Source of the DNA: Pyxicephalus adspersus
Taxonomy: Eukaryota; Chordata; Amphibia; Anura; Pyxicephalidae
Direction of reading: 5' to 3'
Length of the DNA stretch: 64,000 bases
NCBI RefSeq assembly: GCF_032062135.1
Contig: NC_092858.1
Location: 165,002,942-165,066,941 of the forward strand
Made by a program: the position numbers and the translations under genes
Shown: one piece after another, positions 52,272-63,059 of the stretch
Layout: each line of letters begins with the position of its first letter
How positions within the stretch are numbered: the first letter of the stretch is position 1
The notes under the pieces: generated by a model
Database searches by the model: none
What the model was told of the DNA's origin: nothing
What the model saw: the letters and a program-made list of their open reading frames with translations, nothing else

Positions 52272-52540
52272 ACCACGGTTCCATGGAACTATGGGTTGCT
52301 AGGGGGTTCCTTGAGCAATTTGTTCCCCTCGGGTCAGTTTAGGTGACAACAATTATATTTTTGGCTGTCAGGGTGACATTCTTCCCAATAGCCAGCAATG
52401 TAAGAGTTATTTTTCCTACTGACCAACACACTAATGTACTGTGAGCTGTGGATATAATAATTTTAGCAGGGGGTTCCCTGAAGATCTGAAAAGTATTGCA
52501 AGGGTTCCCCATGTTAAAAAGTTTGAGAAAAGGCTGAATT
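52272..52540 (+). mobile_element. hAT-type MITE (TGTTTCTCAA family), decayed
   Basis: Shares GTTCCTTGAGCAATTTGTTC, CTCGGGTCAGTTTAG and CCCATGTTAAAAAGTTTGAG with the copies at 28,812 and 33,212. The left end is degraded. Confidence 0.65.
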
Positions 52541-53016
52541 TTGCTGAGAGCAGGACCTAGAAATTTACTACCAAACACCAGCAGACATCTCCTGTCCTGG
52601 AAGGTGTGAGCAGAAGCTGAATGGTTGGAATTGTACTGACCGAACACCCTTTCTTAGAGAAATGTAAGACGAGATGGCTGCAGGGCCTTCCCTCCTCTCT
52701 TTATAGACATAAATATGCATGTTCAGCCAATGTGGACCCAATAGACTTTTGTTATAGAGCCCAAATTACTTGGTGAGTTCAGATTTGACACAACCTCTTC
52801 ATTAAGGAAGCCCCTGGAATCTATTAGGACCAGAACTAGAACCCAGATCTGAGTGGGTTATTAGGTGTGTTGTTGTAAAGAATCGTTCTGACAATTTCAG
52901 TGTATTGTCTGGTTAGCTGAACTGCAACTTGTAGACTTTTTGTCTGTCCAGCCAACATATCAAGACATCTTATCGCCTATTCTGTGGTGTATGAATTTCA
53001 TGTTGCTTTGGTGGGG

Positions 53017-53022
53017 AATAAA
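53017..53022 (+). promoter_or_regulatory. Poly(A) signal, likely end of long ITSN1
   Basis: AATAAA followed by a GT-rich element about 30 bases on, the usual layout of a strong poly(A) site, in the right orientation and the last such site before ATP5PO. Confidence 0.5.
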
Positions 53023-53045
53023 GTTTATTAAATCTATTAGTGAAG

Positions 53046-54970
53046 TATTATACTGTGTCTGTGGTTTTTTTTATTCGTCCATGTCTGTGCCAAAAACTTA
53101 GCCAAAGTCGTGGGCCAAACCTGAAATGGCACCGCTACTACAATACACTGTGTCTATAAAACAGCCCAATGTGGGGCTTTATGTTATGAGTGGCTGGAAC
53201 TCTCTCTTCACTGAAATAGCACGGCTACAACAATTCCCTGTATCTATGTGCAGTGCAATGCTGGGCCACACATAGGCAGACAGCCCGTTGGTCTATAGAC
53301 GTGAGTAATGCCGGGAATTGCAGTAGAAGGCGCTATTTCAATGCAGCGGGGGGCCAGCAACAATTCATATTTAGGATTCCTTTGGGGGCCAAAAAAAGGC
53401 CGTTGCGGGACAGAGTTTGACACCCCTGGCCTAGGCGATCGAGAATGATTGGGAGCGCAAAGCCGTCTACGTCACGCATCCCTGGAGGCTCTTGGGTGCT
53501 CCTGCACATCCTCGGGCATAAGCAGAAGGAACCTTTTCGTGCAAAGAAAAAAAATTTGCCAATCTCACACATGCGGTGTATTTTTTTGGGGGGGCTGTTA
53601 ATTTTAGTTTCTCTTTAAACCCTATTGAAAATCTGTGGAATGACTTGAAGATTGCAGACTACAGTCACCACACAATCTGAATGAGCTTGAGCAGTTCTCT
53701 AAAGAGGGGTCAAATATTGAAAATGGCGGTTCTACAAGTGTACGGAGACAAAGGATCCCTCACAGGGATTCATTTTTATTTACTGAATAATTGTAATTTT
53801 TGCTTTCACTTTGACATTATAATTATTTTTCTTATACATATATTATTTATAATTATTATATTTATATAATTGGTAGATAGATCCAGAAACATTTTAAGTG
53901 TGTCCTAAATTCCTGCTGCAAAGCAACAAAATGTGAATATTTTTGAATTTAGTTCAACCCTCTTTCAGTATTACATTGTTTCAGAAAACCAGGCTTCCAG
54001 CCCTCCCTGTGACAGGGGAATGTCTCCCTCCATCATAAGCCAGGGAGAGTCAGCAGTAACTTGTTTTTTATTCAAGCAACATTCTTCAGAATAGAAAAGA
54101 TACCTAAGGATCTAAGCATGATTGCACCAGAAAGCCATTCTGTGTCTTTTGGCTGACACAATGGCGTGGAGTTTCTACCCAAGATGTGTACAAAAATTGC
54201 ATTTACATATGGAATGGCCTTTACAATGTTATTTTCTTTATATTTGTCTCCACATCTCTGAGCATAACTGCACCTTAAAGGCATTCTGACAAACTCTTAA
54301 AAAATGTAAGCAGAACAATTGCTTCCTGGATCATAAAATGTGTTCAAATGTTAGGGCCATGAGTGTTCTATTTACACGCAGATTGTGGCAGACTTGGTGT
54401 TACAACTTTCTTGGCTTCATCGGCAAACATCTCAATAGAACGTAAGTCATAAGAAAACTTGTAAAACATCTCAAGACTACCTCTGAATCCCAGTTCAAAT
54501 ACGCCTGAATGGGACATGCAGAGTTCAATGAAATGGAAAGAAAGTCAAACGTAATCCCTAACCAATCATGAGAAACAAGGAAAACCAATTTTGATGACCA
54601 ATGCTTAGGCTGCGATTGAATTGTATGTCATATGCAGAAAAATAACATTCTTTGAAAAGCTACATAAGGGGTGTCCCGGGGGGTTCCAGGGGCAGGGCCC
54701 AGACATTCTCATTTTTGCAAACATGGTGCAGCACTGGGAAAGGAAGATTATGGCAATCGTTTTATATAAATTTCCTGTAACAGCTGAAACTCTGCATTTA
54801 CCTCTATCTATCCCTTGAATGGCTGTGAGCTAAAAGGTCTAAATGTAACTCCCAAGCTCTATAAATAAATGTATGTTGCAGTTAACTATTCAATCCAGCA
54901 TAGAAATAAAGCAGGTTACCTATTCAAGAAATGCTGATACCAGCAAATAACGACAAGGCATGGAGGCATT
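53046..54970. other. Intergenic interval between convergent ITSN1 and ATP5PO
   Basis: About 1.9 kb. The 53,085-53,430 part looks like a hAT-type repeat: it ends with GACACCCCTGGCC, the complement of a GGCCAGGGGTGTC end. The rest shows no gene, and the open frames carry no protein signature. Confidence 0.6.
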
Positions 54971-57900
54971 TTTCAACAGTACTCAGTAAAAGGATTTATT
55001 CAGACACTGGCGATCAATATAATATTTTCAAAGAAGAGGATTGCTCAGACGGTATCTTTCATGATCTTGGTCAGTTTCAGGATCTTAGTTCTGGTAGACA
55101 TATCAATATATTTGTCCCCAATGCTGACAAGCATTCCTCCCAGGATAGTAGGGTCGGTCTGCAGAAAAAGAAAACGGATGTCAAAATTTTCCACATTTAC
55201 CATTCTCACTGCAGCTTCTACGGTCCCTTTAGCCATTACTGACCCATTTTAATTTAGGTGACTTGATAGTTTTAAAGGTCACACATCTGGGTTTCTGGTC
55301 TGGGTTTCTGATTTTACTCAGACTGATACAGTGTGAATATTTTTGTGCTTTTTACTATACGATGGTGGGCAGAAGCAGATACACAACATGATTTAGGGTT
55401 CTAAAAACCATGAACCGGAAGAATCACATGTATGTATATGCAGCCTTGCCTGATCTTCAGAGAATTCAAGAAGCAGAACTACCTGTTGTCATGAACTGAT
55501 TAACCTCCCTGGCAATATGATTTTTTTTTTTAAATGTCAAAGCGGTACATTTGACAATAAAAAATACTTATTTTAAATTTCCTGTCGGTCCTGCCCCCCA
55601 GTGCACACTTGCATGCCAACCTGGCATCTGCATCCCCTGGCCTCGTGTCCCCAACATTCACACACCAGCCATCGCAAAGGGGGCGCAGATGCCGGGACAC
55701 CGAAGAACACCATGGACTTATGGGGACCAGGTAAGCCCTCAATTCCACTCCGTGTGGCGCTCAGGGTTAGCGCCAGGGAGGTTAATATTCAAACACTGAT
55801 CAATGAGAAATCAGTGTGCAAATCACAGTTCTTGTAATCCGAACACCACCATTTCTGGAGGTTGGTTTGCATTCAGCAGATTTGCACAAAGAGTGACCGT
55901 ATCAATTTTTCTTGGCTGGGTTTGTTGTTTTGAGGCACCATTAGTCCTGAATGGGTATAGAAAGAGATGAACTGGTAAATTGCCCACAGAAAGCATCCTT
56001 GGAAACCAAAAATACCAATGGCAGTTTTATTACTTTATTACTGTTCACAAATCACAAACTAACCTTGCCAGCCAATAATAACATATAAAGACCTCTTACC
56101 TTGGTCTCCAATTTCAAAGATTCTCCCTTGGAAAGGAAGGCGTTCAGAGCTGACTTCAGGTCTGTCAAGCTTGCTTCATCCAGAGGCTAAAGAGGAGAAC
56201 AAATTGCTATGAGTTACTGATCTGGTGCAAACATATCATGCAGAACTGGTGCAAATATTTCTGGATTTATATATTTTAAAGCAGAGTAACAGACTTTAAT
56301 AGCACAGCCGGTCATATGACTTACTGAAGCCGTAGTGACGGAGCACAACACTTCTCCTCGATGGGCGCTCATGATCTTGGTGAAGGAATTGATCACATCA
56401 GAAGTGTTACTCAGACGACCATTCTCAGCCAGCAAATCTGCAAGATACAGTAATACAATTACTATCACACAGCAGAATAAGGATTGACAGAATACATTAC
56501 ATGTAGTGAGCAAACATTTTTACAGCACAATGCAACATTCTCATCCATCCTGCTTAACTGGAGGCTCAACATAGTCCAACTTATAGGGAAGGTGACTTAT
56601 GTACTGTAGGCCTGTGACCTCTTCCAGTATTCAAGATCACATGGATCCATGCAAAAACTAACTTGTTCCCTTAAATATACCTTTGAAAGTGGTTTATTAG
56701 ATTCGTATTAACTCATACTTTCAAAGCTTGATAGTCAATTAGAAAAGGTGTAGTTGCTCTGCAGGTCTGTCCTAGGATGGCAATTCAGTTATTCTATAGA
56801 AACAGTATGGTGAGAAAGCATTGTCACCCTGGGACAGGAACTGGAAAGACCACTGGGTGAATATGGAAAGTAAAAAACCATATATAGGAACTGGTAAAGC
56901 TAAACATATTAAAACGTTTGTTCTTAAATGTAGATATGCTTTAATAGAAAGAGCAATCATCTAGCTTCAACCTCAAGCTATACTTTCATTTACTTTTACC
57001 CAACTTTACCAGACTGTTGGTAAATTCCGGTGCTGTGGCCATATGTTCTGTAAGGGGGATCCGCTGATTTTATATTCACACTGTCAACAAGCAGCACAAG
57101 GGCCAGCTTGTTTATAAATGGAGTATGTAAAGGCAGCAAATATAGTGCTTACCACTTAACTTACATCCAAGAATGCCAGCAACTAAAGAAGAATTAAATC
57201 AGTTTTTAAATAAATATATATATATAAGTAGTAGAATAAAAGTGTAACTGTCCTCACACATATCTATAGATAAAGGTGTGTGAAGCAGTGACATTTTCTT
57301 CTGCCTGGAACGCAAGCTGCCCCAGTATCAACTCCCTCCAAACAAGGGACAAGGGACGAGATCTATTGGCTAATAAGACTGTACCAAACTGCCCTCCCAT
57401 CACTGCTATGGTGCAACCGGTATTATGAGAAGTAGAGAGCAACCCAGAGAAAAAAAAAAAGAAAAGTTTTGTTATTGTATACCACTTTCCTCTACACTTC
57501 TGTGTAAGTGATCAATGAGCATTTACTGTATTTTACTGAATGGATTAAGGCACCATGGCCGTGTGCACTGTGGGATTCTCTTGAGTTATAGCATACCTAA
57601 ACTCAACTTTTTTACTTCACGTAAAAGGGTAGACCATAGATATATATAAAAATTTTATTTGAAAAGGGTGCAGCACCGCCTCTTTAAGTCTTGATTGATG
57701 CGGCAATCAAGACTGAATGGGAGCGCAGAGCCTTCTGGGATACCTACGTCATGCATCCCAGGAAGCTCCAAGTGCTCCTTCTGCGCATGACTGATTATCA
57801 GGCATGTGCAAAAGGGGCATTTTTTTCCACTAAGGGGAAAGAGATGCCGAACTCATGCATGCGCAATGAGATCAGCTCACTTTGTTCCCCCTTTACAGCA

Positions 57901-60900
57901 CGCTCCGTTATACGATCACCTGCGCCGTGCGAGATGTAGCAAAAAGACAGAAGATGGCGGTGCCCATTGCTTCCTCAGCACTGGGACAAAGAAGAATTCC
58001 AAGATGGCGCAGGACCTATTTGTGGAAAAGTCCAGCACCATCGAGGTATCTGCGGGATTAAGGTAAGTGTGATTTTTTTTTTTTTTTACTTTGGTTCCAC
58101 TTTAAGTTTTAGAAAACTTAAACTAAACAAAAACCAGATTAGTTTTAGATATACTTCTTCATATCACAGGAGGAAACCATTGCATATGATGTGAGGGCAC
58201 AAAAGAGACCCCATTGCAGCAAGAACACAAAGACAACATCCTCTGCTTTACTAGATTACTACTATGGCGTTTGGGTAACACAGCCTCACCAATGTTACCA
58301 TAAAACAGAGAGGTCAGCATATAGCAATGGCAGGAACGGAACAATAACACTTACTGACAAAGTTTGCGGTAATAGGAGAAAACTTCTCCTTTGTTACGAG
58401 ATCGGTAATAGTCTTCTGTTTCAGTGCACGCTTCACATGGGGATTTGTAATGACGCTGGACAGCTTGGGATCTTTAATAAGTGCCTGGAAAAAAAAAGGA
58501 AAAGGGATATGTAAATTGATGTGTTGAGAGACAAATTGTAATTATAAATTGTTCAGCAAATCACCAGCAGTGGTCCCTTTGATCAACTATTTAATCAGTG
58601 CAATTAGTATCATGTATAAATCACAGGCTTAAAGTGGAACTTCGGCCATATAATCAAGGTTCATTTTGGGTTGTTGTGCAGAGCGCTGGGAACAGTTAGA
58701 AATTGGTATTTTTTGCTGCCCTAGTAATAGAGATTTCTCCCTACTTGTTGTCACGTCACTAGGACAGAGACAAAACTTTTCTAAATAGCACACTGACAAG
58801 TTTACCTTTCTAAAGCAGGGAAGGGATCAAGTTTATCTTTCAAGGTTTACTGCTGCCTGTGTACAAACAGGAGGTCTCTGTGATAGGTGTGATAAGAGAT
58901 GAAGTAATGGTCAATCTTTGACATTTACCATTATAAACCTTTGTCCTCTTTTTATCCAGAGCAAAAATTAAAAAGTTCTATTAATATAAGAAGTTACCAT
59001 ACAAAGTGCTAGAAAAATGTAATTATATTTGGGTGGATAAGGACAACCAGAGCGTAGCCATATTTGCTGTCAGGCAGTAAGCAGCATCATCATCATTTAT
59101 TTTTTTTTAGACCTGTTAATTTTAATGTACGCTTAGGGATTGCAAATGTGATTATTAGACAGCTGTGATCAGGTCTGGAGCCAAAATAGTATTATGATCT
59201 CACTCAAAAAGCTCAATGTAAACGGCCTTTGTAAGAAAAGAAATCATCTGTCCTAAATTCTATTTCTCTATAAACAAAAAATGATCACTGGCTGTAAAAT
59301 CTCCACTTACAGACACTCTGTTCAGTTCCTTCTCCACCTGATCAAGTTTCTTCTCCTTGGAAGCAGCGGAGTAGAGAGCGGTGGCATAGCGACCTTCCAG
59401 ACCATAAACCTGGATTGGGGGCTACAAGTAATACAAAGTTAGTCCAATCCTTGCAGAAATAAAGGAAGATAAAACGGTATGTGATTGTCATGCATATGCA
59501 AGATTGTCATTCTGTAATTTCACAGATCAGGAACAGGTCAGGGAGTTCCTTTACCTCCGTACATTTACTTTTACCAGGGAGAAGGGGAATTGGATAAAGC
59601 TGCATTTGAGTGACAAAGTCTGCTGGGACTGCTGACACATCATCCAGCAGTAATCCCAATTATAGAATACAGGTAGTCCCTGGGTTAAGGACCTCCCACA
59701 TACGGATGCCTCCTAGATACCAATGGGGCTTCCCTGCTCGATGTGTGCAGAACAGAGGCTTGAAGGGGGAGGGGATGGTTTGCATAACTTGCAGAAAAAA
59801 TCTTTTGCTAAACACAGCTGAGGTTGTGGGTGATCTTAGGGATCTTGGGGAGGTGAGCCCCTTGTAACACTTTATTGACCAAGACAAACTCTGCAGTTGT
59901 TTCTTTTTGAATATCAAAGCACAGCTTGCTCCAGAAGTTAATGAATGCTTATGTTTTTTTTTGTGATTAACTCACAGTGATGATTTTTTACAGTAACTGA
60001 CACCACACTGCCTAATATTATGTTATAACAAACATCTGTCCTAATTGCATTTATTAAAATAATGTACCTGTTCCAACTTACATACAGATTCAACTTAAGA
60101 ACAAACCTACAGTCCCTATCTCGTATGTAACCCAGGGACTACCTGTAAGAACAAAGTGAGTTAAGTGAACATGTTTAGAAATTAATGGTTTGTGACAGTG
60201 TCTCTTTCATTTATAAGAAAAAGAAAAAAAATGTACTTACCCTAACCAGCTTGGCAACTGGTCTGGTTGCACTAGTGCTGAAGGAACGCACCTAGAAAAT
60301 AAAATACAAGTTATTACAACTGAAATAATAATTCTGTGTAAAAGAAGATTAAGGAACTGAATAATTATTATAAAGGGTCTGATCACGTTCCAGATAAAGT
60401 GACACGGAGGTGTATCACTCCGCAAAATGAGCGCCACCTGCTGACCAACATAATTATTCCTAACACACTTTTTTTGTACTATATGTATCTTTTACAGGTG
60501 TATGTGTTAGTAATACTTCAGGTGGAAAGAGAATTTTGCAGCATTCTGACATTGCTATAAAATTGTAGGGGGAATAAGGCTACGTACACACGTCAGATGA
60601 TTCTCGTCCAATAATCGTCCCATCTGGCTTGTGTACAGCGCTCTTTATCTGAACGACCATCCTGGCGGATCCACAGACGGAGAATGATCGTAATGAAAGT
60701 GAAGGGGAGAGAGCGCAATGGGGTGCCACTCCATTATTCTCCCCCTCCCCATAGAGTAGAACGGTGCTGTGTGTACAGCGCTCATTCATGCATCGTGCAA
60801 TCTTTTGTCGTTGGAAAGGATCTTTCACGATCCTGCACGTGTGTACGCAGCCTCCTCTCTTTATACACAATAACCATTAAAGCAAGAATTCTCCCCACAA

Positions 60901-62450
60901 CTCTCTTTGACTTTTGCTTTCCCTTATCTATGCCAGTCACAATTACGGCCAATGTCAACGAGCTGCAAATGCTGCTTCTTCCAGTATAGCTTAACTTCCT
61001 AAACGGTAACCCAGAGTGTGACTCGGGGTAAAAAAAAAAAAAAAAACAGATGAAAGCGGCAACCCCGAGCCACACTCAGGGTAGCTAAAAAACTAAAAAT
61101 AAAGCCTTAACTGGTCCCATCGGTGTCCTCCAGTGTCCTGCCTGCCCTCTGGCCGCATTCTCTTCCTCGATCGTTCCCCCGACGAGTGTGCTGATGTTCC
61201 CGAGGAGTTCCTAGGGACGCGCGTGCGGCCATCGGTAGGGGCGGGGCAGGAATTTCAAATTATTTTGTATTGCATTTAACACAAAATAACTGTATTGATT
61301 GCAATACAGCGGATTTGTATGTCTCAAAGCAGTATTTTACAGTATAACAGTCAAATCATGTCAAGTTTATTAAATGTATTATTTTAAAATGATTTTGTGT
61401 TTCAAACTTTATTATACTCATACTATTATGAACAGAAATGAACTGCCCAGGAGGTTAAAAAAAATTCTGGGAAGGGTACAGAGAGTGCTCGGGTTCAGCG
61501 CCAAGGGCACGGGGGACCCGCTCAGACTCCGCGCCAAGGGCACGGGGGACCCGCTCAGACTCCGCGCCAAGGGCAGCTAGCTCATGAAGATCTGGTTGGG
61601 TTGCAGCTCTGGATACTCCATGACACCCGGCACTGAGTCCAGAATGTATTATAGGGGTCACCTCTATGGAAGCAAAGATAACGGATTTATTGATTGAACA
61701 GGAACAAAATTCCAACGCGTTTCAGAGCCTCCAACCCTCACTCTTCATTGGGGCTCAGACAGTGTATGAGCTGTCAATATCTGGACTCTATTGGTCTTGG
61801 TGATTTCAATATCAGTTCCAGCTAAAAGCTCAATGACTTGCAAAGGGTCACAGATTGGGACAAGCATGCAGCAAGCAAAGTCCCAATGTTAGCCCCTACA
61901 CGCTATTAGAGCAGCATGACAGCCCACATCACATGACCTGCTGGTGAGGTCAGCAATGGCGACTTCCCTAACACACATAGCAATGTGAAAAGAACTGAGA
62001 AGGAAAGGAAAGCGCTGTTGCCATTAGCAACCCAATTGGTTTTATTACATTTATTAGATTTTTTTTTTTATATCTTATTATTGGTTAGTTGGTAAGTTTT
62101 CTAATTCTTTCCCACCCTAGATGATGATACAGCCCTGGTAGGAATCTCTCTGACCTCTAAAGCAGGACCTGTGATCTTCATTCACCCAGAGGTGTCCATG
62201 CAGGGAGGTCTCCTCCATAGAACACGTGACAGAGAGGACACACAACAGGGACACAAAGTACACAGGGGCCGGTGAATATACAGAACACAAAGAAACATCC
62301 CATCCCTTCAAATCTAATCCCTAAGCCTTCTCTTCCCGTTTTTACCTTCAAGGAGATCCTGCCAGCCGCTGCCATCTTCTCCTCAGGCCGCTTGCTCTAG
62401 GTCACACCGGCGCCTCCCACAGACAAGTCACTTCCTACGCCTGTCAACGT
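54970..62450 (-). CDS. ATP5PO: ATP synthase peripheral stalk subunit OSCP (spliced gene, 7 coding exons, complete)
   Basis: OSCP sits on top of mitochondrial F1 and ties it to the peripheral stalk of ATP synthase, so rotation drives ATP synthesis. Joined, the seven exons give about 211 residues (human 213) in the known order: an N-terminal mitochondrial targeting peptide rich in Arg, Ser and Ala; the helical N-domain that binds the F1 alpha subunits ([18 protein letters not shown]); and the C-domain ending [14 protein letters not shown]. All borders are GT-AG and the phases agree. The gene is convergent with ITSN1, the arrangement known in human. Entry limits run from the likely poly(A) site to the promoter. 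The CDS itself is 55,045-62,375. Confidence 0.97.
54995..55000 (-). promoter_or_regulatory. ATP5PO poly(A) signal
   Basis: AATAAA on the minus strand, 45 bases after the stop codon. This gives a very short 3' UTR, as expected for a highly expressed housekeeping gene. Confidence 0.85.
55045..55158 (-). CDS. ATP5PO: ATP5PO exon 7: C-terminus
   Basis: Encodes [20 protein letters not shown] then [17 protein letters not shown] and TGA at 55,045-55,047. DP-x-ILGG is the OSCP/delta family signature. Acceptor TGCAG precedes 55,158. Phase 0 start. Confidence 0.97.
   Translation of the reverse strand, partial: TDPTILGGMLVSIGDKYIDMSTRTKILKLTKIMKDTV
55159..56099. other. ATP5PO intron 6 with TTAA MITE
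   Basis: Intron of 941 bases containing the element at 55,503-55,784. Confidence 0.85.
55503..55784. mobile_element. TTAA-flanked MITE
   Basis: TTAA CCTCCCTGGC on the left and GCGCCAGGGAGG TTAA on the right. Same family style as 17,139 and 60,991. No transposase. Confidence 0.75.
56100..56186 (-). CDS. ATP5PO: ATP5PO exon 6
   Basis: Encodes [20 protein letters not shown] then GESLKLETK, 29 codons, phase 0 on both sides. It corresponds to the linker and first C-domain helix of OSCP. Confidence 0.97.
56325..56437 (-). CDS. ATP5PO: ATP5PO exon 5
   Basis: Encodes [20 protein letters not shown] then [17 protein letters not shown]. The LLAENGR and HRGEV blocks are hallmarks of OSCP. Two first bases complete an Asn codon (phase 1). 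Phase 0 end. Only 138 bases separate it from exon 6. Confidence 0.97.
56438..58354. other. ATP5PO intron 4
   Basis: Intron of 1,917 bases. A GC-richer stretch at 57,660-58,105 looks repetitive: it shares GATTGGGAGCGCA-like and CTACGTCA(T/C)GCATCCC blocks with 53,437-53,485. It was not classified. Confidence 0.7.
57660..58105. repeat. Unclassified dispersed repeat
   Basis: Contains GGGAGCGCAGAGCC and TACGTCATGCATCCC, close to GGGAGCGCAAAGCC and TACGTCACGCATCCC at 53,447-53,483. It ends in a T-run and TTGGTTCCACTTTAAG. Limits approximate. Confidence 0.5.
58355..58484 (-). CDS. ATP5PO: ATP5PO exon 4
   Basis: Encodes [20 protein letters not shown] then [20 protein letters not shown] and NFV, the middle of the OSCP N-domain. 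130 bases, phase 0 start, phase 1 end. Confidence 0.97.
58485..59310. other. ATP5PO intron 3
   Basis: Intron of 826 bases. No repeat assigned. Confidence 0.8.
59311..59421 (-). CDS. ATP5PO: ATP5PO exon 3
   Basis: Encodes [20 protein letters not shown] then [17 protein letters not shown], 37 codons, phase 0 on both sides. VYG-x-EGRYA-x-ALYSAA is the most conserved OSCP block, at the start of the F1-binding helix bundle. Confidence 0.98.
59422..60240. other. ATP5PO intron 2, mostly one MITE
   Basis: Intron of 819 bases, more than half of it the element at 59,670-60,145. Confidence 0.85.
59670..60145. mobile_element. TA-flanked non-autonomous DNA element
   Basis: Left end CAGGTAGTCCCTGGGTTAAG, right end AACCCAGGGACTACCTG, flanked by TA at 59,668-59,669 and 60,146-60,147. 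TA targets and CAGGTAGTC-type ends suggest a Tc1/mariner (pogo/Tigger-like) derivative. No transposase. Confidence 0.75.
60241..60291 (-). CDS. ATP5PO: ATP5PO exon 2: mitochondrial targeting peptide
   Basis: Encodes [17 protein letters not shown], 17 codons, phase 0 on both sides. Rich in Arg, Ser and Thr with no acidic residue, as expected for a matrix targeting peptide. By homology the mature protein starts near AKLVRPP. Confidence 0.95.
60577..60853. mobile_element. MITE with AGGCTACGTACACACGT ends
   Basis: Left AGGCTACGTACACACGT and right ACGTGTGTACGCAGCCT are inverted repeats. The body matches the copy at 21,179-21,485, for example GATCGTAATGAAAGTGAA. Confidence 0.75.
60991..61459. mobile_element. 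TTAA-flanked MITE
   Basis: TTAA CTTCCTAAACGG on the left and CCCAGGAGG TTAA on the right. Internal pair around CCCGAGCCACACTC/GAGTGTGACTCGGGG. Related to the outer element at 17,139, which has CGAGTGTGACTTG in the same place. Confidence 0.65.
61498..61576 (+). repeat. 33-base GC-rich tandem repeat, about 2.4 copies
   Basis: Unit GCGCCAAGGGCACGGGGGAC plus CCGCTCAGACTCC, repeated without change. It lies just 3' of a TTAA element. Confidence 0.9.
62346..62375 (-). CDS. ATP5PO: ATP5PO exon 1: start codon and first 10 residues
   Basis: Encodes [10 protein letters not shown]. The ATG (62,373-62,375) sits in a good Kozak context, AAG ATG G, and is the first ATG in the presumed leader. Human OSCP also starts MAAP. 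Donor GTAAAA at 62,345. Phase 0 end. Confidence 0.95.
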
Positions 62451-62482
62451 AAAAAGAACGCAAGGCACGCAAAGCCGCAATG

Positions 62483-62500
62483 TCTGCCGGGAAATGTAGT
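62483..62500 (-). promoter_or_regulatory. ZNF143-type promoter motif
   Basis: ACTACATTTCCCGGCAGA on the minus strand matches the ACTACAnnTCCCRGMR promoter motif bound by ZNF143/Staf. Confidence 0.6.
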
Positions 62501-62521
62501 GCAGAGGCCTGCACCGCTTAC

Positions 62522-62532
62522 TGCGCATGCGC
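62522..62532. promoter_or_regulatory. NRF-1 binding site
   Basis: TGCGCATGCGC matches the NRF-1 consensus YGCGCAYGCGCR over its palindromic core, about 150 bases upstream of the ATP5PO start codon. Confidence 0.75.
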
Positions 62533-62722
62533 GACTAATGTAGGTTGTAAAACCTTAGAAATGTATATAAAATTAAATCAATGTAGCATATACATTAAAA
62601 AAATAAAAATAAAACAATGTTACTTTCTCACGTTTTAAGTAACCTAATGATTATTTGCTTTATAAAATGTATAATCTCTCTCTATATATATAATCTCTAT
62701 ATATAATGTATACCCCTATTTA

Positions 62723-62790
62723 TTGTACAGTGTTGTGTAATATGTTGGCGCTATATAAATCTGTTTTGAATTATTATTAATAATATCAGT
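62723..62790 (+). repeat. L2-type 3' tail, plus orientation
   Basis: TGTACAGTGTTGTGTAATAT, GTTGGCGCTATATAAATCTG, then TTATTATTAATAAT. The inverse orientation of the copies at 4400 and 47,303. Confidence 0.65.
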
Positions 62791-62817
62791 ATTAATATTA
62801 CCATATAATATATAGAT

Positions 62818-62818
62818 A

Positions 62819-62865
<47 letters not shown>

Positions 62866-62873
62866 ATATATAT
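62818..62873. repeat. (TA)n microsatellite
   Basis: About 25 TA units with one interruption (TATCTATA). Confidence 0.9.
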
Positions 62874-63059
62874 ATGGCCTAGATCTCAGGACACTTATTA
62901 GCGAATCATGGGGTTATTTTATTTTTTTTAAGTTGCACAGGAATGTGAGATATAGATAACATTACTCTACACAGTGTGAGTAAACCAGTGTTATTACATG
63001 GAGGGATCGCAAATGAAAGGGATTTCCAGTTTGTTAAAGCGAAACTAAACCCTGCAGCA

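Larger units (their letters stand above)
48167..53045 (+). other. ITSN1: Probable 3' UTR of long ITSN1
   Basis: No further coding exon follows the stop. The best poly(A) site is AATAAA at 53,017-53,022, followed after about 30 bases by a GT-rich stretch (TGTGTCTGTGGTTTTTTTT). The 4.9 kb in between contains MITE and Tc1 fossils and no gene. An earlier poly(A) site may also be used. Confidence 0.45.
60292..62345. other. ATP5PO intron 1
   Basis: Intron of 2,054 bases with MITEs at 60,577 and 60,991, a 33-base tandem repeat at 61,498, and an unclassified repeat near 61,630-61,750 (CCAACGCGTTTCAGAGCCT). Confidence 0.8.
62376..62540 (-). promoter_or_regulatory. ATP5PO: ATP5PO promoter and 5' UTR
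   Basis: GC-richer than its surroundings and without a TATA box close to the ATG. On the minus strand it carries, from the gene outward, an ETS/GABP core AGGAAGTGAC (62,428-62,437), a ZNF143-type ACTACATTTCCCGGCAGA (62,483-62,500) and a perfect palindromic NRF-1 site TGCGCATGCGC (62,522-62,532). All three are typical of promoters of nuclear genes for mitochondria. Confidence 0.75.

Noticed and set aside
55551..55837. Proline-rich open frames of about 80 codons
   Set aside because: They lie inside a TTAA-flanked MITE within an ATP5PO intron.
60580..60870. Minus-strand frame of 96 codons and its plus-strand partner
   Set aside because: Both fall within a MITE that has another copy at 21,179.
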